DNA of 64,000 nucleotides from Ephemerocybe angulata (lineage: Eukaryota; Basidiomycota; Agaricomycetes; Agaricales; Psathyrellaceae), in the NCBI GenBank assembly GCA_013368325.1, contig JAACJK010000116.1, positions 186,001 through 250,000 on the forward strand, written 5' to 3'. This document shows positions 12,682 through 24,407 of this stretch, piece after piece; the first letter of the stretch is position 1, and every line of letters starts with the position of its first letter. The position numbers were made by a program, and so were the translations under genes. The notes beneath the pieces are model-generated. The model saw only the letters and a list, made by a program, of their open reading frames with translations, did not search any database and was not told where the DNA came from.

Positions 12682-13273
12682 TTGCCATGGCCTCCTTCTG
12701 AAATCGTGCTGTCCGTCGAACCCCATTGCTGCCATCAAGACTGTAACATACTCGTGTTGTACTGATCCCTGATACCCTTGCTTTGACTTCTTGTAATTCC
12801 ACTAATTTATTCACTCTCTTCTATTCATGGTTCTTCACGAACCCGGCTCAGGTGGTAACACAAATCCCGGGCCGCCGCGACCCTACCAGGCACCGGATAT
12901 CTCGACCCTTGCATCGCGCCTGAACAATCGCGAGGGATATGTCGTGCAGCCATCCCTGGAGACCCTCATGCTCGGGAAAAAAATTACAATTGTAGACTCT
13001 ACTATAATCAATACACGTAGTACGACGCCTCGTACAGGAGCGACATCTAGGAAGTAGCAAGCTAATGGGTAACGAAAGCGTAAAGACGACGGGTTATAGA
13101 GGCAAAGGTCCGAAGGTAGGAGTACAGAATGATCGGGTATGAAGTCGCCAGTGAGTAACAGAAACATGTTAATATAGATAATAACCAAATAATAGGAAAT
13201 AAAAAAGAGGGAGGTGGTCCAGAGTGCTAGTGAGAGCGAAACAGAGGTAAAGAGCGGAGGATATATCAATAAA
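12682..13273. other. Intergenic region between convergent genes
   Basis: This holds the 3' flanks of SMC1 (+) and of the minus-strand disordered-protein gene. An open frame at 12827-13057 has no recognisable features and lies where 3' UTR is expected. The stretch 13140-13275 is A-rich on the plus strand, which suits a 3' UTR of the minus-strand gene. Confidence 0.5.
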
Positions 13274-16200
13274 TTAGTGGTCCTGGTTCGAAAGTTCATC
13301 GGCAACGTCAGCCGCATCCTGGTCAAAGCCGAAGGTAAACCGCCTGTCATGAGGATGCATGGGATGGGGCGAGTCGCGGACGGTCTCTAGTTCACGATGG
13401 TTGAGCGTCGTGTCGTGGAAGGAGGACAAGAATGACATGTGTCCTGGGGGCATAGGACCATCTCTTGGCGGCACTGGGAAGTCTGATAAATTGGACATCC
13501 TGGAGCCTGATGTCGACGTTGTCATGTAGCTGCTTCTTGTCATATCGGTGGCAGGGGAAAGGAGAGTGCTGTGATGCTTATCGCTCGTTGAGGATGGAGG
13601 AGCAAGATCCTGCTGCTGGGGACGAAAATGGAAGTGTTCTGGGTCCTCAGATAGGAACCCTGTGTAAGACCGTCTACGTGCGGCAGTCTCAGCTGGCGGA
13701 GTTGACACGGACTCGACAACGCCAACTCGGAACATCGCTAAAACAAGGCGTTAAATTCAAGTCAAAATAGAGAACGATAACCGTCGATCCTCACCTGTAT
13801 CATCTTCGTCCTCAACAGGCCTCTCCACAATCGAAGAAGCGTTCGAATGCACGTCCTCGGGTACTCGGAAAGCGGGCTTGAAGGCCTCCGTCGCATCTGG
13901 GTCGACCTCCTCGCCCTCCTCCTCTTCCTCAGCCATAGGAGACGCACTCCTCGGCATCTCTTCGAAAACAAACTTCAGGCTGCTGTTCGTGGGTCGACGA
14001 ACGTGGCCGGAGGCGGCCCTGCCAGAGCTGCTCGAATACGAATACTGGCTATTCGTTCTCTCCCTCTCCATATGCTCATACTCTTCGCTCAACTGCCTCG
14101 CCAACGAGGTCAATCCGCTGCCTGTCCGCCTGCTGCGCAGAGCGATCTCGCTCGTCAGCAGGGGACCAGAGCTCGATGACATCGGATGATCCTCCTTCTC
14201 CATAGGGGTCGACGGAGCGGTTGGCTTATAAAATAAGTCATGGAAACTATCCAAGTCGTTAGGACTGCCGAGACTGTGGGGAGAAAGCCGCGGCGAGGGA
14301 GATCCTGACGTTCCAATGGGCGAAGGTGAAACCGGTGCCAAGTCAGCCCGAGGAGGGAGACGATCCGCCATAAAAGGGACTCTGGGAGACGGAAAAGTGG
14401 TAGACACCGAAAGATCCGCGGAGCGCCCGCGATGGTGGGCATAGATGGGTTGGCTGGCGTCGTACTGCACAGGCTCTCGGTGGGAGCGTTGTCCATCATT
14501 CGAGGCTCGAGGTTGTGGCGTATACTTCTGCAATCCAAGGGGAGTTGCACGGGCTGGTTGAACAATATGGGTTTCGCTTGTTCCAAGGCCACTGTCGCGG
14601 CTATCGCGGTAACTGGCATACGTCAGAGCCTCCCCAATCCCCACGATGGACGACCGATCAGCAGGGAAAGTGGAATCGTGATTGTTGAAGAATGGAGAGT
14701 AACGGAAATCCGATGGCAGAACTTCACGAACAACTCCCGGAGAAAGTTGAGCCCACATCTTCGACTGTGGACTTACCTTCGCGTCGCTCCTGGCGTGGGC
14801 TACAAAGCCTACGCTGTCATCGGGTTCTAGAGCCAGTGCGTAAGGGTGAGAGGACATGGTCGGTCGTTCGGTGGTAGATATCGGCGGAGGAGCAAGAGCA
14901 TGATGCAGTTGTCCGTTGGTCGCAGCAACTTCCGTCTCTCTGGGAACATGCGAGGCACCGGCTTGAGCGTAAGGGTGGGTAGGCATTCGAATATATTCGC
15001 GATCCAAGACATCCCCGACAAGTGGGGGCGTGGAAATGGCGATACCCATTTGCACGTCCGAACTGAGTCCAGATGGTGTTGGGGAAATTCGCGTTGCCTC
15101 TTGCTGAGCGGAATTATCAAGGGGGGAGAGGGTCAGGTTGTGATAAGGCTGCTGAATCTTCGCATCATCGCGCCTCAGTGTCCCTTCCGAACCAGCCAGC
15201 ATATCGTCGGCTGGCGCAGCGGCGGCGTTGTGGGGTGCGCCTTTGATCTGCTTCAAGACTGATTTCCCCCACGACTCGTTCCTCGAGTGACCTCTTGAGT
15301 GGTTTTGTGAGGACTTGGATTTTGAGGTAGAATTGGAGTGCGCATGAGATGATTGGCCATATGAAGGAAGACCGGTGGTATCAGTGAAGGAGGTGGTATG
15401 GGATCGAGCAGGCAGCACTGGGGTTAGATTTTGGCTCCCAAGGCATGCACGCGCTGCGAGATAATCGAAACTGTCGTGGACGCGGTGTCCACCCGCTTGG
15501 ACGCGACCTTTTTGAGTAAGTGACTTCGCCCGCGTTCTTGAAAGAGTGCGAGCGCGAGTGTTGCCCAGAGAAGCAGCAGCCTGGCGTTGCCACTGCTTGC
15601 GTTCGCTCTCCAACTCCTGGCCTTCTTCCAGAACCCTAGACAGCCTTATAAGATGCGTTGATCAAAATGATAGATATACTGTGATATCGCACCTTTCTAG
15701 AGATAGGACGGGATGTATCATCGACATGTCATCCTGAGCAAAGCTTCTCGGACGAGGTGCCTTCTCATGTTTTGCCCTGGGTTTGGAGGGGCCGGCGTAT
15801 TCTGGCACGCGCCGTCGATCTCGATTCTGCACTGAGAGGTCTATCAAGGAGTGAGAATGAGCCAGCACTCGAGATTGGAAGGCGGCTGTCGGTGCGGCCT
15901 TCTTGTCCCTATACGTGTCGACCAGAGGTGTTATCGGAGGGCTTAGAAGAGGTTGAGATTCCAGAGGCACTTCTTTGATCTTTAGCCGTGGGCGAGGGAA
16001 AAGGATGGCATCACACCATGTCTGCGCTGATAACCAGCGAGGCGAATCGTATCTGGCCGACGCTCGTAAATTCGGAGTAGATGAAGCGTTCTTTACTTGC
16101 TTCATCCCTAGTCCACTCGTTGGTGGTGGTGGTTTGACGGTCGATTCTTTTGGGGGTGGGATGATGGTGAGCTGGGGCGGGTCACGGGCAGAGAGCGGCG

Positions 16201-17167
16201 CGGTACGGGGAGGCTCGGGTTCTTTCTTGGGGAAGGTGTACGCGTAAGGATGGATGGAATGAGATGAGAAGGTCTCCTGTCTCGAAACGGTTGATCCTGA
16301 TGAAGGGCGGGGTACCGCGCGGGGGTTCACCCCGAATGATGGGTTGTGTGGCGAGACCTCGGGTACAGGCCCTTTTAACAAAGTCGAGTAATACGTGTTG
16401 TAGTAGTCGTCGTCGTCCACCTTTTGTGTTTCAGGGATCCCTGCGGTGTTCGATAGTGCCTTCCTTGGAGATGAGGATTGAGACTCCGAGGACGAACTAG
16501 AGGGTGGTCCGAGTTCCAGCTTGACCTTCGCCGCTTCCTTCGTAGCCTTCAGCTTCGGGGGTCGGGGACTTCGTAACGAGGGGTTACGAGTTGTCTTGTC
16601 TGCTGGATATTTCGGCGTCGCGGCACCCTTCTTATGAGAAGAGGTAAAGCTGAAGATACTTCCAAGGCTAAGACGACTAGAGTTCCCACCCTCCTTCATT
16701 GTGATGTGTGGTGCTGGTGATTCACCTACTCCCCCGCTGGTATTCGTGTTAAGATAGGATGGCGCAGGTGGGCGAGGTCCGGACTGCAACTTGGAACGGG
16801 GGAGGGGAATGGGGCCTCCCCGTGTGGGATCCACGCCAGAGGAGTGTGATCGACCCGACGCAAAGGACGATGAACGGTCGCGGGTGTCCCGTCTTGAGCT
16901 CTCCATGCTCCGTTTGACGTTGTCCAAGGCTGAATACTCGGAATAGCCTCCTGGAAACTTCTTTTGAAGCTCCTTGTCACCCAGCATCGCGTCAAATTCG
17001 TCCTCTTCATCGTCGATAGGGTCACCCCAGCTGTCACGCGCCTTGTTCCGGCGTCCCGTCTCCCGTGGCGGCTCGTAGGGGCCGGTATAGGGAATGTACC
17101 ACTGGTCGTCATCGTCGGAGCCCCTCTTTTGCGTCTGAGAGCGCTTTAAACCGAGCCCCAACCCCAT
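13274..17167 (-). CDS. Large disordered Ser/Pro-rich protein, function unknown
   Basis: Three exons (17167-15693, 15644-13795, 13737-13274) join in frame to 1262 residues. No enzyme domain was recognised. The N-terminus is acidic and aromatic (DDDDQWYIPYTGPYEPPR) and is followed by an acidic block (WGDPIDDEEDEFDAMLGD). The rest is mostly Ser/Pro/Arg-rich and probably disordered. A short coiled segment spans the second exon junction (LERLSRVLEEGQELESERK). The tripeptide-like motif HPYA occurs three times (HPYAYTFP, HPYAQAG, HPYALALEP). The C-terminal exon ends in RRFTFGFDQDAADVADEL. Many potential Ser/Thr phosphorylation sites suggest a regulated scaffold or a cell-polarity or signalling adaptor, but that is a guess. 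The start at 17167 is the first ATG of the frame; an earlier 5' exon cannot be excluded. Confidence 0.85.
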
Positions 17168-17199
17168 GGGTATTGGCCTGCTGAGTAGGTACTACGAAG

Positions 17200-17920
17200 C
17201 ACCGCTGCGCGTAGTTGGAAGTGGATAGTCCTGCACAGTTGTGGGTATTGCGGTCCAGAATGAAGAGAATCGAACATACGCAACCAACGAACGCTTGAAC
17301 AAGAAAACCTGGGGCGAGTTTCAACCTACTGATGTATATGTAATTAGCACTTCATTCATGGTTGAACCACTCGCACCTGAGCCTGTAACCGCCTTCTCTA
17401 TAGTCCCTGGAGGACTCCAGCCAACCAGAAAGTCTTGAATGAGATATCTGACGCAAGGAATGTCGCTGCTCGCCACCAACAGCTGCCAGCTGATGGGGTC
17501 AGGGCGAATACGCCAGTCGAGGGCTGTGACAATTGGCGCTCCCACACTGTGATCGAAATGTTTTCCTGGAACACGGAAGTTCCCACGTTGAGACACGAGG
17601 TTCGCAAGCGCTAAATTCATCTTGAACCATCACCTCCAAGCCACTAGAAGTCCAGTGGTCCTTCATGCACTCAGAACTTCCGGCGAGAACACTCCTCTAG
17701 CCTAAACCTCGGAACAACCTAGACAATAACTTGATGACTAGGAGAACCCTGCCCACACTTCGCCGCGCCGACTAACGCCACCTGGTCAAACTTGACGGGA
17801 CTACTACGATAACCCACAGCCGTGACAACCTCGACTACGAGGTCTTGCTTCCTACCTGCATATTCTCTAAATATCAGCTCTGTACCACCGCAGCACCAAT
17901 ACGTGAGGTTTTGCACGTCT
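17200..17920 (-). other. Weak candidate small gene(s)
   Basis: Two minus-strand frames are protein-like enough to record. One is 17719-17916 (starts MQNLTYWCCGGTEL). The other is 17321-17620 (starts MNLALANLVSQRGNF and contains FLVGWSPPGTIEKAV). The second ends near a GTAGGT that could be a splice donor. I recognise no family and could not build a convincing multi-exon model. They may be a small fast-evolving gene or chance frames upstream of the disordered-protein gene. Confidence 0.22.
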
Positions 17921-20900
17921 AACGGATGGTATCATCATCATGATACCAGCCATTGTCTTCACAGCCCAGGATGATGCATACCATCGAGAAGGGAAAGAGT
18001 TAGAGGACCATCTCTAGGGATGATATTGAATCATGTCAGGGAGAATTGTCGACGGCCACCTGTGCTACATCTCCCAAGCCGACTTTCGAGTGGCTCACTC
18101 CTTCGAATGCAGCCTCTGTTTCGTCGCTGAATCCATTCCCATCCGCCTTTTCAACGCCAATCTTCACCGGCCCCCTCGCTTCTTTGACACCGCCTGCTGC
18201 TTCCTGAGTGCAAATCATTGACGTCATCAGAGCAGCCGAAGCCTTGGCCCTTCAAATCATCGAAGCTCTTGAAGCACCGTGCACTGGCAGCAAAGCGTAT
18301 CTTAAAATGAATTCACGATTTCCCCACTAGCCTTGATGCAGTACGCCGGGCATGCTGGTCGGAATAACTTTTTCGAGGAAGATAATGCGGGATCTTGATC
18401 GACACATGTAGGCTCTGGCCGCCTGTTTTCGATCGACTTGTGCCCCACCGGCTAGAAACCTGGGGAAAGGGCGCGGCCACCGAAGCTGACATCCCAACTC
18501 AGAGTTCACCGCGCTTCGCCTCATTCGAGACGTTTTGGGACGAAGGCGTGTTTTTGCTCCATGCTGCTTCTGACATTCATGACATTCTATCGATAACGAC
18601 AGATTATCTTTTCAATCTTGGCCTAACCTTCTTTCGAGAGATCGATATGTCTACCTGCTAGCTTGTTCTTGGTCAAAATTGGGACCCCGGGCCCCCGGAC
18701 GCGTACGTGTACCACACCCTGGCGTACCTTTTCGGCCTGTTGCACTACATCAAGCTTTCACCCTAAATCTTCCAACGCAATTTAACCCTTTCCTCTGTCC
18801 TCGGGATTCAAGGGTGACACGTAAAGCGACGGGGTCTGTCGCTGACATTTCCAACGAGGTGTAAAGCAATTTATCCCGAGGCGTGAACTCCGCTATGGGG
18901 GCATCGAATTGAATCGGTGCTCGAAGGATTGATCAGGGACCACCAAATCAAGCTTCAAGCTTCAAGCTTCAAGCTGGACTCCTGCGGAGAATTGTAAGCA
19001 CGAGCTTCGATTCAGCGCTCGATGGATGATTGATCGATGAACCTCACGTCTGCCTCGTGTGCAAAAAGGTTATGGGATTCTGGGGGTAGGTTTTGAAAGG
19101 CTGAGAGGCTAAGGACCAATTGTACGTCTGTCATGCTCAAGGTTCAAATGATATCTCGCTAATTTGTGACACGATTGAGATTCGGAACTTAACATTCAAA
19201 ATAGCTGGACGTTCATAGCCTTACGGCTAAAAAAATCTCTTGACTTTGAATTGAGCGGAATCCCACAGGCGAAAGCCTGTCCAACTGCGCTTGGAGCGAT
19301 ATCGATCTGTGCATAACGATGTTTCTGCAGGGGTAAGAAGTATTTCACTGGTCCCGCCAGGGATCACCAGGGGCGGCCACCCAAAATGAGTATATCCCCT
19401 TGTAGAACAAGGTCGGTGTGGCGCTTAACTAGACTGATTCCTGGACTGGTGTTTCGCGTTTACGAGGACCGAGCATGGTCATCGTCGGCAGCGATAAGCC
19501 ATCTGCTATCATAGCAACCCGCTTTTCTCTCAGATCCTTGCTTTGAATGTGTATGGCCTGGGCCCGTGGGCTATTCTTCGCCCTAGAAATCGTTACGAAG
19601 AACGGCTCAGGCCAGGCAGAATATGCCCTTCAACTTGTGATCCGGACTTTGAGCAACGACGCTTGGAAGCTTAGACTCGGAGTAAAGCTCAAGGTAAAGT
19701 AAATATGTAGTTCTCCTCTGGTACTCCTACTTCATCCCGTTGAGATTCCCTGGGTTAGACGACATGAGGTCGTACCTCAATGCCGCCCAGGGTCTAATCA
19801 CCCGCCAGGCGCACACTGCATCACGGCTTCATCGGAAGCCGGTAAGAATGGAACGTGGCCGGTCTTTTGGCTGCCGTACATATTCTCAGAGCAATGCTCA
19901 ACGGTACTGCACATGAGGTATCAAACCGGCATCATATCTTAGTCCTTCAAATTGATATACACTTTTGAATAGAGCTATATCGCTTCAACGGAACCTGTTT
20001 CAAGAGGAAATGGCGCTGTATGCGGCCGCCATCTACTCCCTCCCACGAATCCAAGGGTCCCTTATGTGTTCCTTCAAGGCAAGATATCATCAGGTTAAGA
20101 GACTCAACTACATTGAAGACTTTCTCAGAACCTGAGCGTATATCGACCGCTGACTCTGTGAGTATGATCGCCCAGTGCTTCAACTGATACCACCGGGTGC
20201 TTGGACACCCTGGCTAAGTATCCTGATCAAAAGTACTCTACAGCTAGAATACTCAAAAAGGCAGCAGGATACAATGGGCACCAGAATTCATTATGATGGA
20301 GAAAGCCTGACTTCATGGATTTACCGTTGTGACGGTGGCAATTCTCGGTTTCTGTAGATCAGACCCTTGATAGCCTCTCTGGGTTGTCCGTGAGTTGTCT
20401 GGGTGAGCGGCAGCAGGCGGCAGAGGATGAAGGCCGCTCTCACTGGAAGCTTATGTGTTGAAGGAGATAATAGGCCAGAAATTCGCCCTTGCTGCCACGA
20501 TGCTCGCTCCATAGTTCCCCATACGGTGACCCGGTACAATGTCGTCAAGGTTGGAACTAAAGTTCTCCGTTTGAAGTTCGTACAAGCATTGAATACAGCT
20601 TATTGAACTTAGACCATGCAGTTCTGTGAGAATGGATTTGTGGTTCGGGGTCTCTCTAGACCTCCGTCCCCGGACTTCTCAATTGAATGGCGAAGTTGTC
20701 TTGGGTACCCTCCATCTGAGTATTCCAGAGTACGTGTATAGACACCTTTGAAGTCCAGGCCTCTCCCAGTGGTTACCCAGTAATGATCACATTTTCTTCA
20801 AGATTGTATCCTCTTTTCAGATTCTCTAACTCGCATGTTCGTGCACGCAACGAGCCGACCATGCAAGATGTCAACTCGAGGTTTTAGGGAATTGATGTAA

Positions 20901-22654
20901 GAAAAGAAACGATACGAGACCAGGTACCATCTTCACCTTGGTATGACCATGCCTCGATAGGTGAATGGGGTTTTAGCCGCGCCAGCAAAAGGCCACGCGA
21001 GCTCAATGCCGTTAAGCGCCCACTCTCCGATCACTGCGTAGTCCCCACATTCGGAGGTGAATGATCTTGAAATGATCCCGCGACAAACTGCTACATACAC
21101 GATGCTCCATACTCCTTCCGCTCAGAGTGATATCTACGGGTTTCTCAGTTATGTGAATATTTTGGTTATGTCTGCGACATCCACTGGGCGGGAATAAATG
21201 GAGTTGCATAAGCTCGGTCTTTCTGTCTGGCGGGGGTAGTCGCTGTCTGCGTAAGAGAATTGGCTAGGGGTGGACCCATCCTCTAGCTGGACGCAAGCTT
21301 CAGACTGGTATAGCCCTTGTCCTGATTGGCTTTCTCGGTCATATACGACTTGATTTTTCTTCTGCAAAGTCTAAGTATATGTAATACTACCAGGCTTTAC
21401 ACCTGGCGCTCTCTATACCGGGGCTATCGGATCACTACATGAGCACGATGGCTATTCGCGTCTGCTCCCTCCCCGACGAAGTTCACCGAACACTTGGAAA
21501 TTGCTTATCGGACGCACGCTCGCAGGCGGTGTCAAAGTTCTGGTTAGCACTGGCGCGCAGGCGCTACTTGAAGCGAGAAGCGAGAAACGGCGCTTGGCCA
21601 GTGCACCCTGTCAACGCGAAACACAATAACGCCTTCCACACTGATAGTTATTTCAAGGAGCTCCACGTAAAGCACCAGACTTTGCTACTGAGGCTTCTCT
21701 TGTACTACTAGCCGTGAAACTTGACGGTGAAACACCCTAAATCCTTTGTGGTCCCTGGAATAAGTCGACCTGGAGAAAAACAAGACTAAGTGACCTGCAA
21801 TCTTGAACTTGAACTTCCTCGAAATCAGAGGCACCCACTCTTTACTCAGAATAGTTTCAGCGGCGTTCACGGAGGCCTCATTTCATGGATAATCCTATGA
21901 TAGTTGGAGCTGATCGTCCACTGAGCGCGCAAATCATGCTTCATGGCGTTGGGCCATACCACTCAGTCGGTTCCAAATATAGAGCGTATAGGCCGTATCT
22001 TCACGGATGAGTAATCTTTCAGACCACGGTGGAGCAATTTTACCTCCAAATTACCGTCTTGCAGAGGGAATTATAGGGAATTCAATTATTTAGGTCAAAT
22101 GAACGCGCTGAGGCATGTATGTATCTTTCTGACAATAAGACGAAAGTTGCACACACCGGCGACCGCAGCATCATCATACGGGCTCAATCTGGGTCACATA
22201 TGAAAGATATGAAAGGTTCTAAAAAGGGAACTCGAAGACAGCAAGGCGGCAGGTCCTGGGAATCAGATCGGGAGATCCTCATCTCACTTTCGTGTGAACG
22301 AGGTGCTCGCACGTGGCAGAGCAAGATAGAGCAAGATATGCCCCTTTGCAGTGCTCAAATCGGGCGACCCCTGCTTTCACTCAGATTGTACCCTCTGATC
22401 CAGGATGTCCGATTCTGACTTGAGTCTGGCAAATTTGCTCTCGGAACTTCTAATGGTACCGTCGCAATGGTCTATTTGGGGATTGGGCCAGAAAGTTGCC
22501 TCGTTTACCAGAGGGATTTGCTTAAAGTCTCCTGGGTTCGCGTTTCGTAGCCCCAACTCACCCACTCCGCCCTCCTCTGCCTACCCATCCACAAGGCATC
22601 GGCGCCCATCAGCTCTCCCCACCCCGCGTCTACATCACACTCTACCACATCATC
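17921..22654. other. Gene-poor region of about 4.7 kb
   Basis: No convincing gene was found. Open frames are short, overlap on all frames and lack splice-compatible partners. The region contains an (AAGCTTC)-type heptamer repeat at 18949-18975, a hairpin acaggcgaaagcctgt at about 19265-19280, and mixed sequence that may be old decayed transposon material. The last few hundred bases (22.1-22.65 kb) should include the promoter of the inositol oxygenase gene. Confidence 0.45.
18949..18975. repeat. Heptamer tandem repeat, about 3.9 copies of CAAGCTT
   Basis: Seen directly: three full CAAGCTT units and a partial fourth in a row. This is a short microsatellite-like array in non-coding sequence with no associated gene. 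Confidence 0.9.
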
Positions 22655-23828
22655 ATGCCTAATATTGCCACCACTTCGTCGACTGTTGGACATGACCTTG
22701 AGGTCATTGGCGACGCCATTGACGAAGGTATGTCGAGACGATCATGCACCTGCAGACTAGCGTTCTAACTCTGCGGCAGTAAACTCAATACGAGGCCGAC
22801 TTTGGGACGACGAATCAGAGTTCGATAAGGAGAAGGATAAGGAAACCTTCCGCGACTACGAGTCTGCCTGTGACCGCGTCAAGAACTTCTACAAGGAGCA
22901 GCATGGTATGATTATATTCTACTCCGCCGGATATCTGTATCTCACTCTCTTGACAGAGAAGCAAACGGTCGCGTTCAACATCAAGGCCCGAGTGGACTTC
23001 AAAAGCCGCAAACGCGGTCGCATGGGTGTCTGGGACGCCATGCTCCTCCTTAATACGCTCGTGGACGAGTCTGACCCCGACGTAGGTTATCCCCGACTCG
23101 AGTTTGAGCGTCACTGACATCCTTCGCAGACAAGCCTTTCACAAATTGAGCACCTTCTCCAAACCGCAGAAGCCATCCGCCGTGACGGCAAACCAGAATG
23201 GATGCAAGTAACAGGACTTGTCCACGACCTCGGAAAACTCCTCCTTCTCTATGGTTCCGAAGGCCAGTGGGACGTCGTTGGGGTAAGCCGCATCAACAAT
23301 TTAGGGCTCTCTTCTATTACTTATCTTCCTTTCTCGCCCAAAAGGACACCTTCGTCGTCGGCTGCAAGTTCTCGGACAAAATCATCTACCCTGATACGTT
23401 CAAGGCCAACCCTGACTACGACGACTCCGTCTACTCGACCGAGTATGGAATTTATAAGCCAAACTGCGGCTTGGATAACGTCATGCTTTCATGGGGTCAC
23501 GACGAAGTAGGCTTCTTACTATAACCTCCCTTGGCCTTCATTGCTGATTTACAATCATTAGTATCTATACAACGTCTTTAAGGATCAAAGCTACCTCCCT
23601 GAAGAAGGCCTGGCTATGATTCGCTATCACAGCTTCTACCCTTGGCATCGAGAGGGAGCTTACCGCCATCTGTGCAACGAGAAAGACCGGCGGATCCTCT
23701 CCGCTGTACAGGCCTTCAACCCCTACGATCTCTACAGCAAAAGCGACGAGCGCATCGATGTCGAGAAGCTTGCCCCGTACTACCAGGGCCTCATCGCAAA
23801 ATTCTTCCCTCCTATCCTGGATTGGTAG
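22655..23828 (+). CDS. Myo-inositol oxygenase
   Basis: Six exons (22655-22727, 22780-22905, 22957-23081, 23130-23282, 23345-23506, 23562-23828) join to 301 residues, close to the usual 280-310. The enzyme opens the ring of myo-inositol with O2 to give D-glucuronate, using a mixed-valent di-iron centre in the cytosol. It is the first step of inositol catabolism. The HD-domain-like iron-binding residues are present: VHDLGK (His-Asp pair), SWGHDE, and the His of [11 protein letters not shown]. The family segment [15 protein letters not shown] and a [12 protein letters not shown] segment near the C-terminus are also present. The start is the first ATG before a short, poorly conserved N-terminus. 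The neighbour 580 bases downstream on the same strand is a phosphatase, but no shared pathway is evident. Confidence 0.95.
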
Positions 23829-24407
23829 TCCACCGGCCTGCTCTCCTCCCCTTCGCCTTCATTTCCTGGATATTGCCTTCCGCAGTGCCATTTTATCATA
23901 CATTTCGCGGTCTGGACTGCAAGTTTTTCTTATTATTTATTACTCACAGATAGAGCCCAACGAAAGGCCTGTACCACGACCATAGAGACGTCTCCATTAA
24001 CTTATCATTTCATGACTACTTAATTCCTGTTAGCACACCTAGAAGACTGTATCCATTACCTTTAACTGTTGCATATACACTTTTTCCGCCAGCTTACGAG
24101 CTGGACTTTATTGAAAGTTTCGTAACCAATCTATTGACGCCTTTATCAAGGCTTGACATGCCTTCAAGCTTGACGCCTAAGTAGCGTTCCCAGATTCTAG
24201 AAGGTTGCTCTAGAAAAGTGGCCTCGTTTCTAAATGAGGAAGCTCTTTTATGATCGATGATCGCAACTATGACAGGGCGCGTTCGAAGGACGAGGGTTGA
24301 CAGTAACCGCCAAGCACTGCGTCAAACAGGCCGGAATCGTCTTTCGATAATCAGTTGAAGCTACCGTGAAGCTACGACGCATCGCCGCACCTTCTATCGG
24401 TTTAATC
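23829..24407. other. Intergenic region
   Basis: 3' flank of the inositol oxygenase gene and upstream region of the HAD phosphatase gene. T-rich sequence at 23900-24100 fits a 3' UTR. No other feature was seen. Confidence 0.5.

Noticed and set aside
12827..13057. 76-codon frame just after SMC1
   Set aside because: No homologous features, located in 3' flanking sequence, and overlapped by an equally long frame on the other strand.
19262..19284. Hairpin acaggcgaaagcctgt as a possible terminator or small RNA
   Set aside because: Short stem, no associated gene or T-run; a similar hairpin at 63983-64000 could be chance.
21439..21711. 90-codon plus frame starting MSTMAIRVCSLPDEVH, considered as a small F-box-like gene
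   Set aside because: Only the first few residues suggest such a motif; no further F-box sequence or exons follow.
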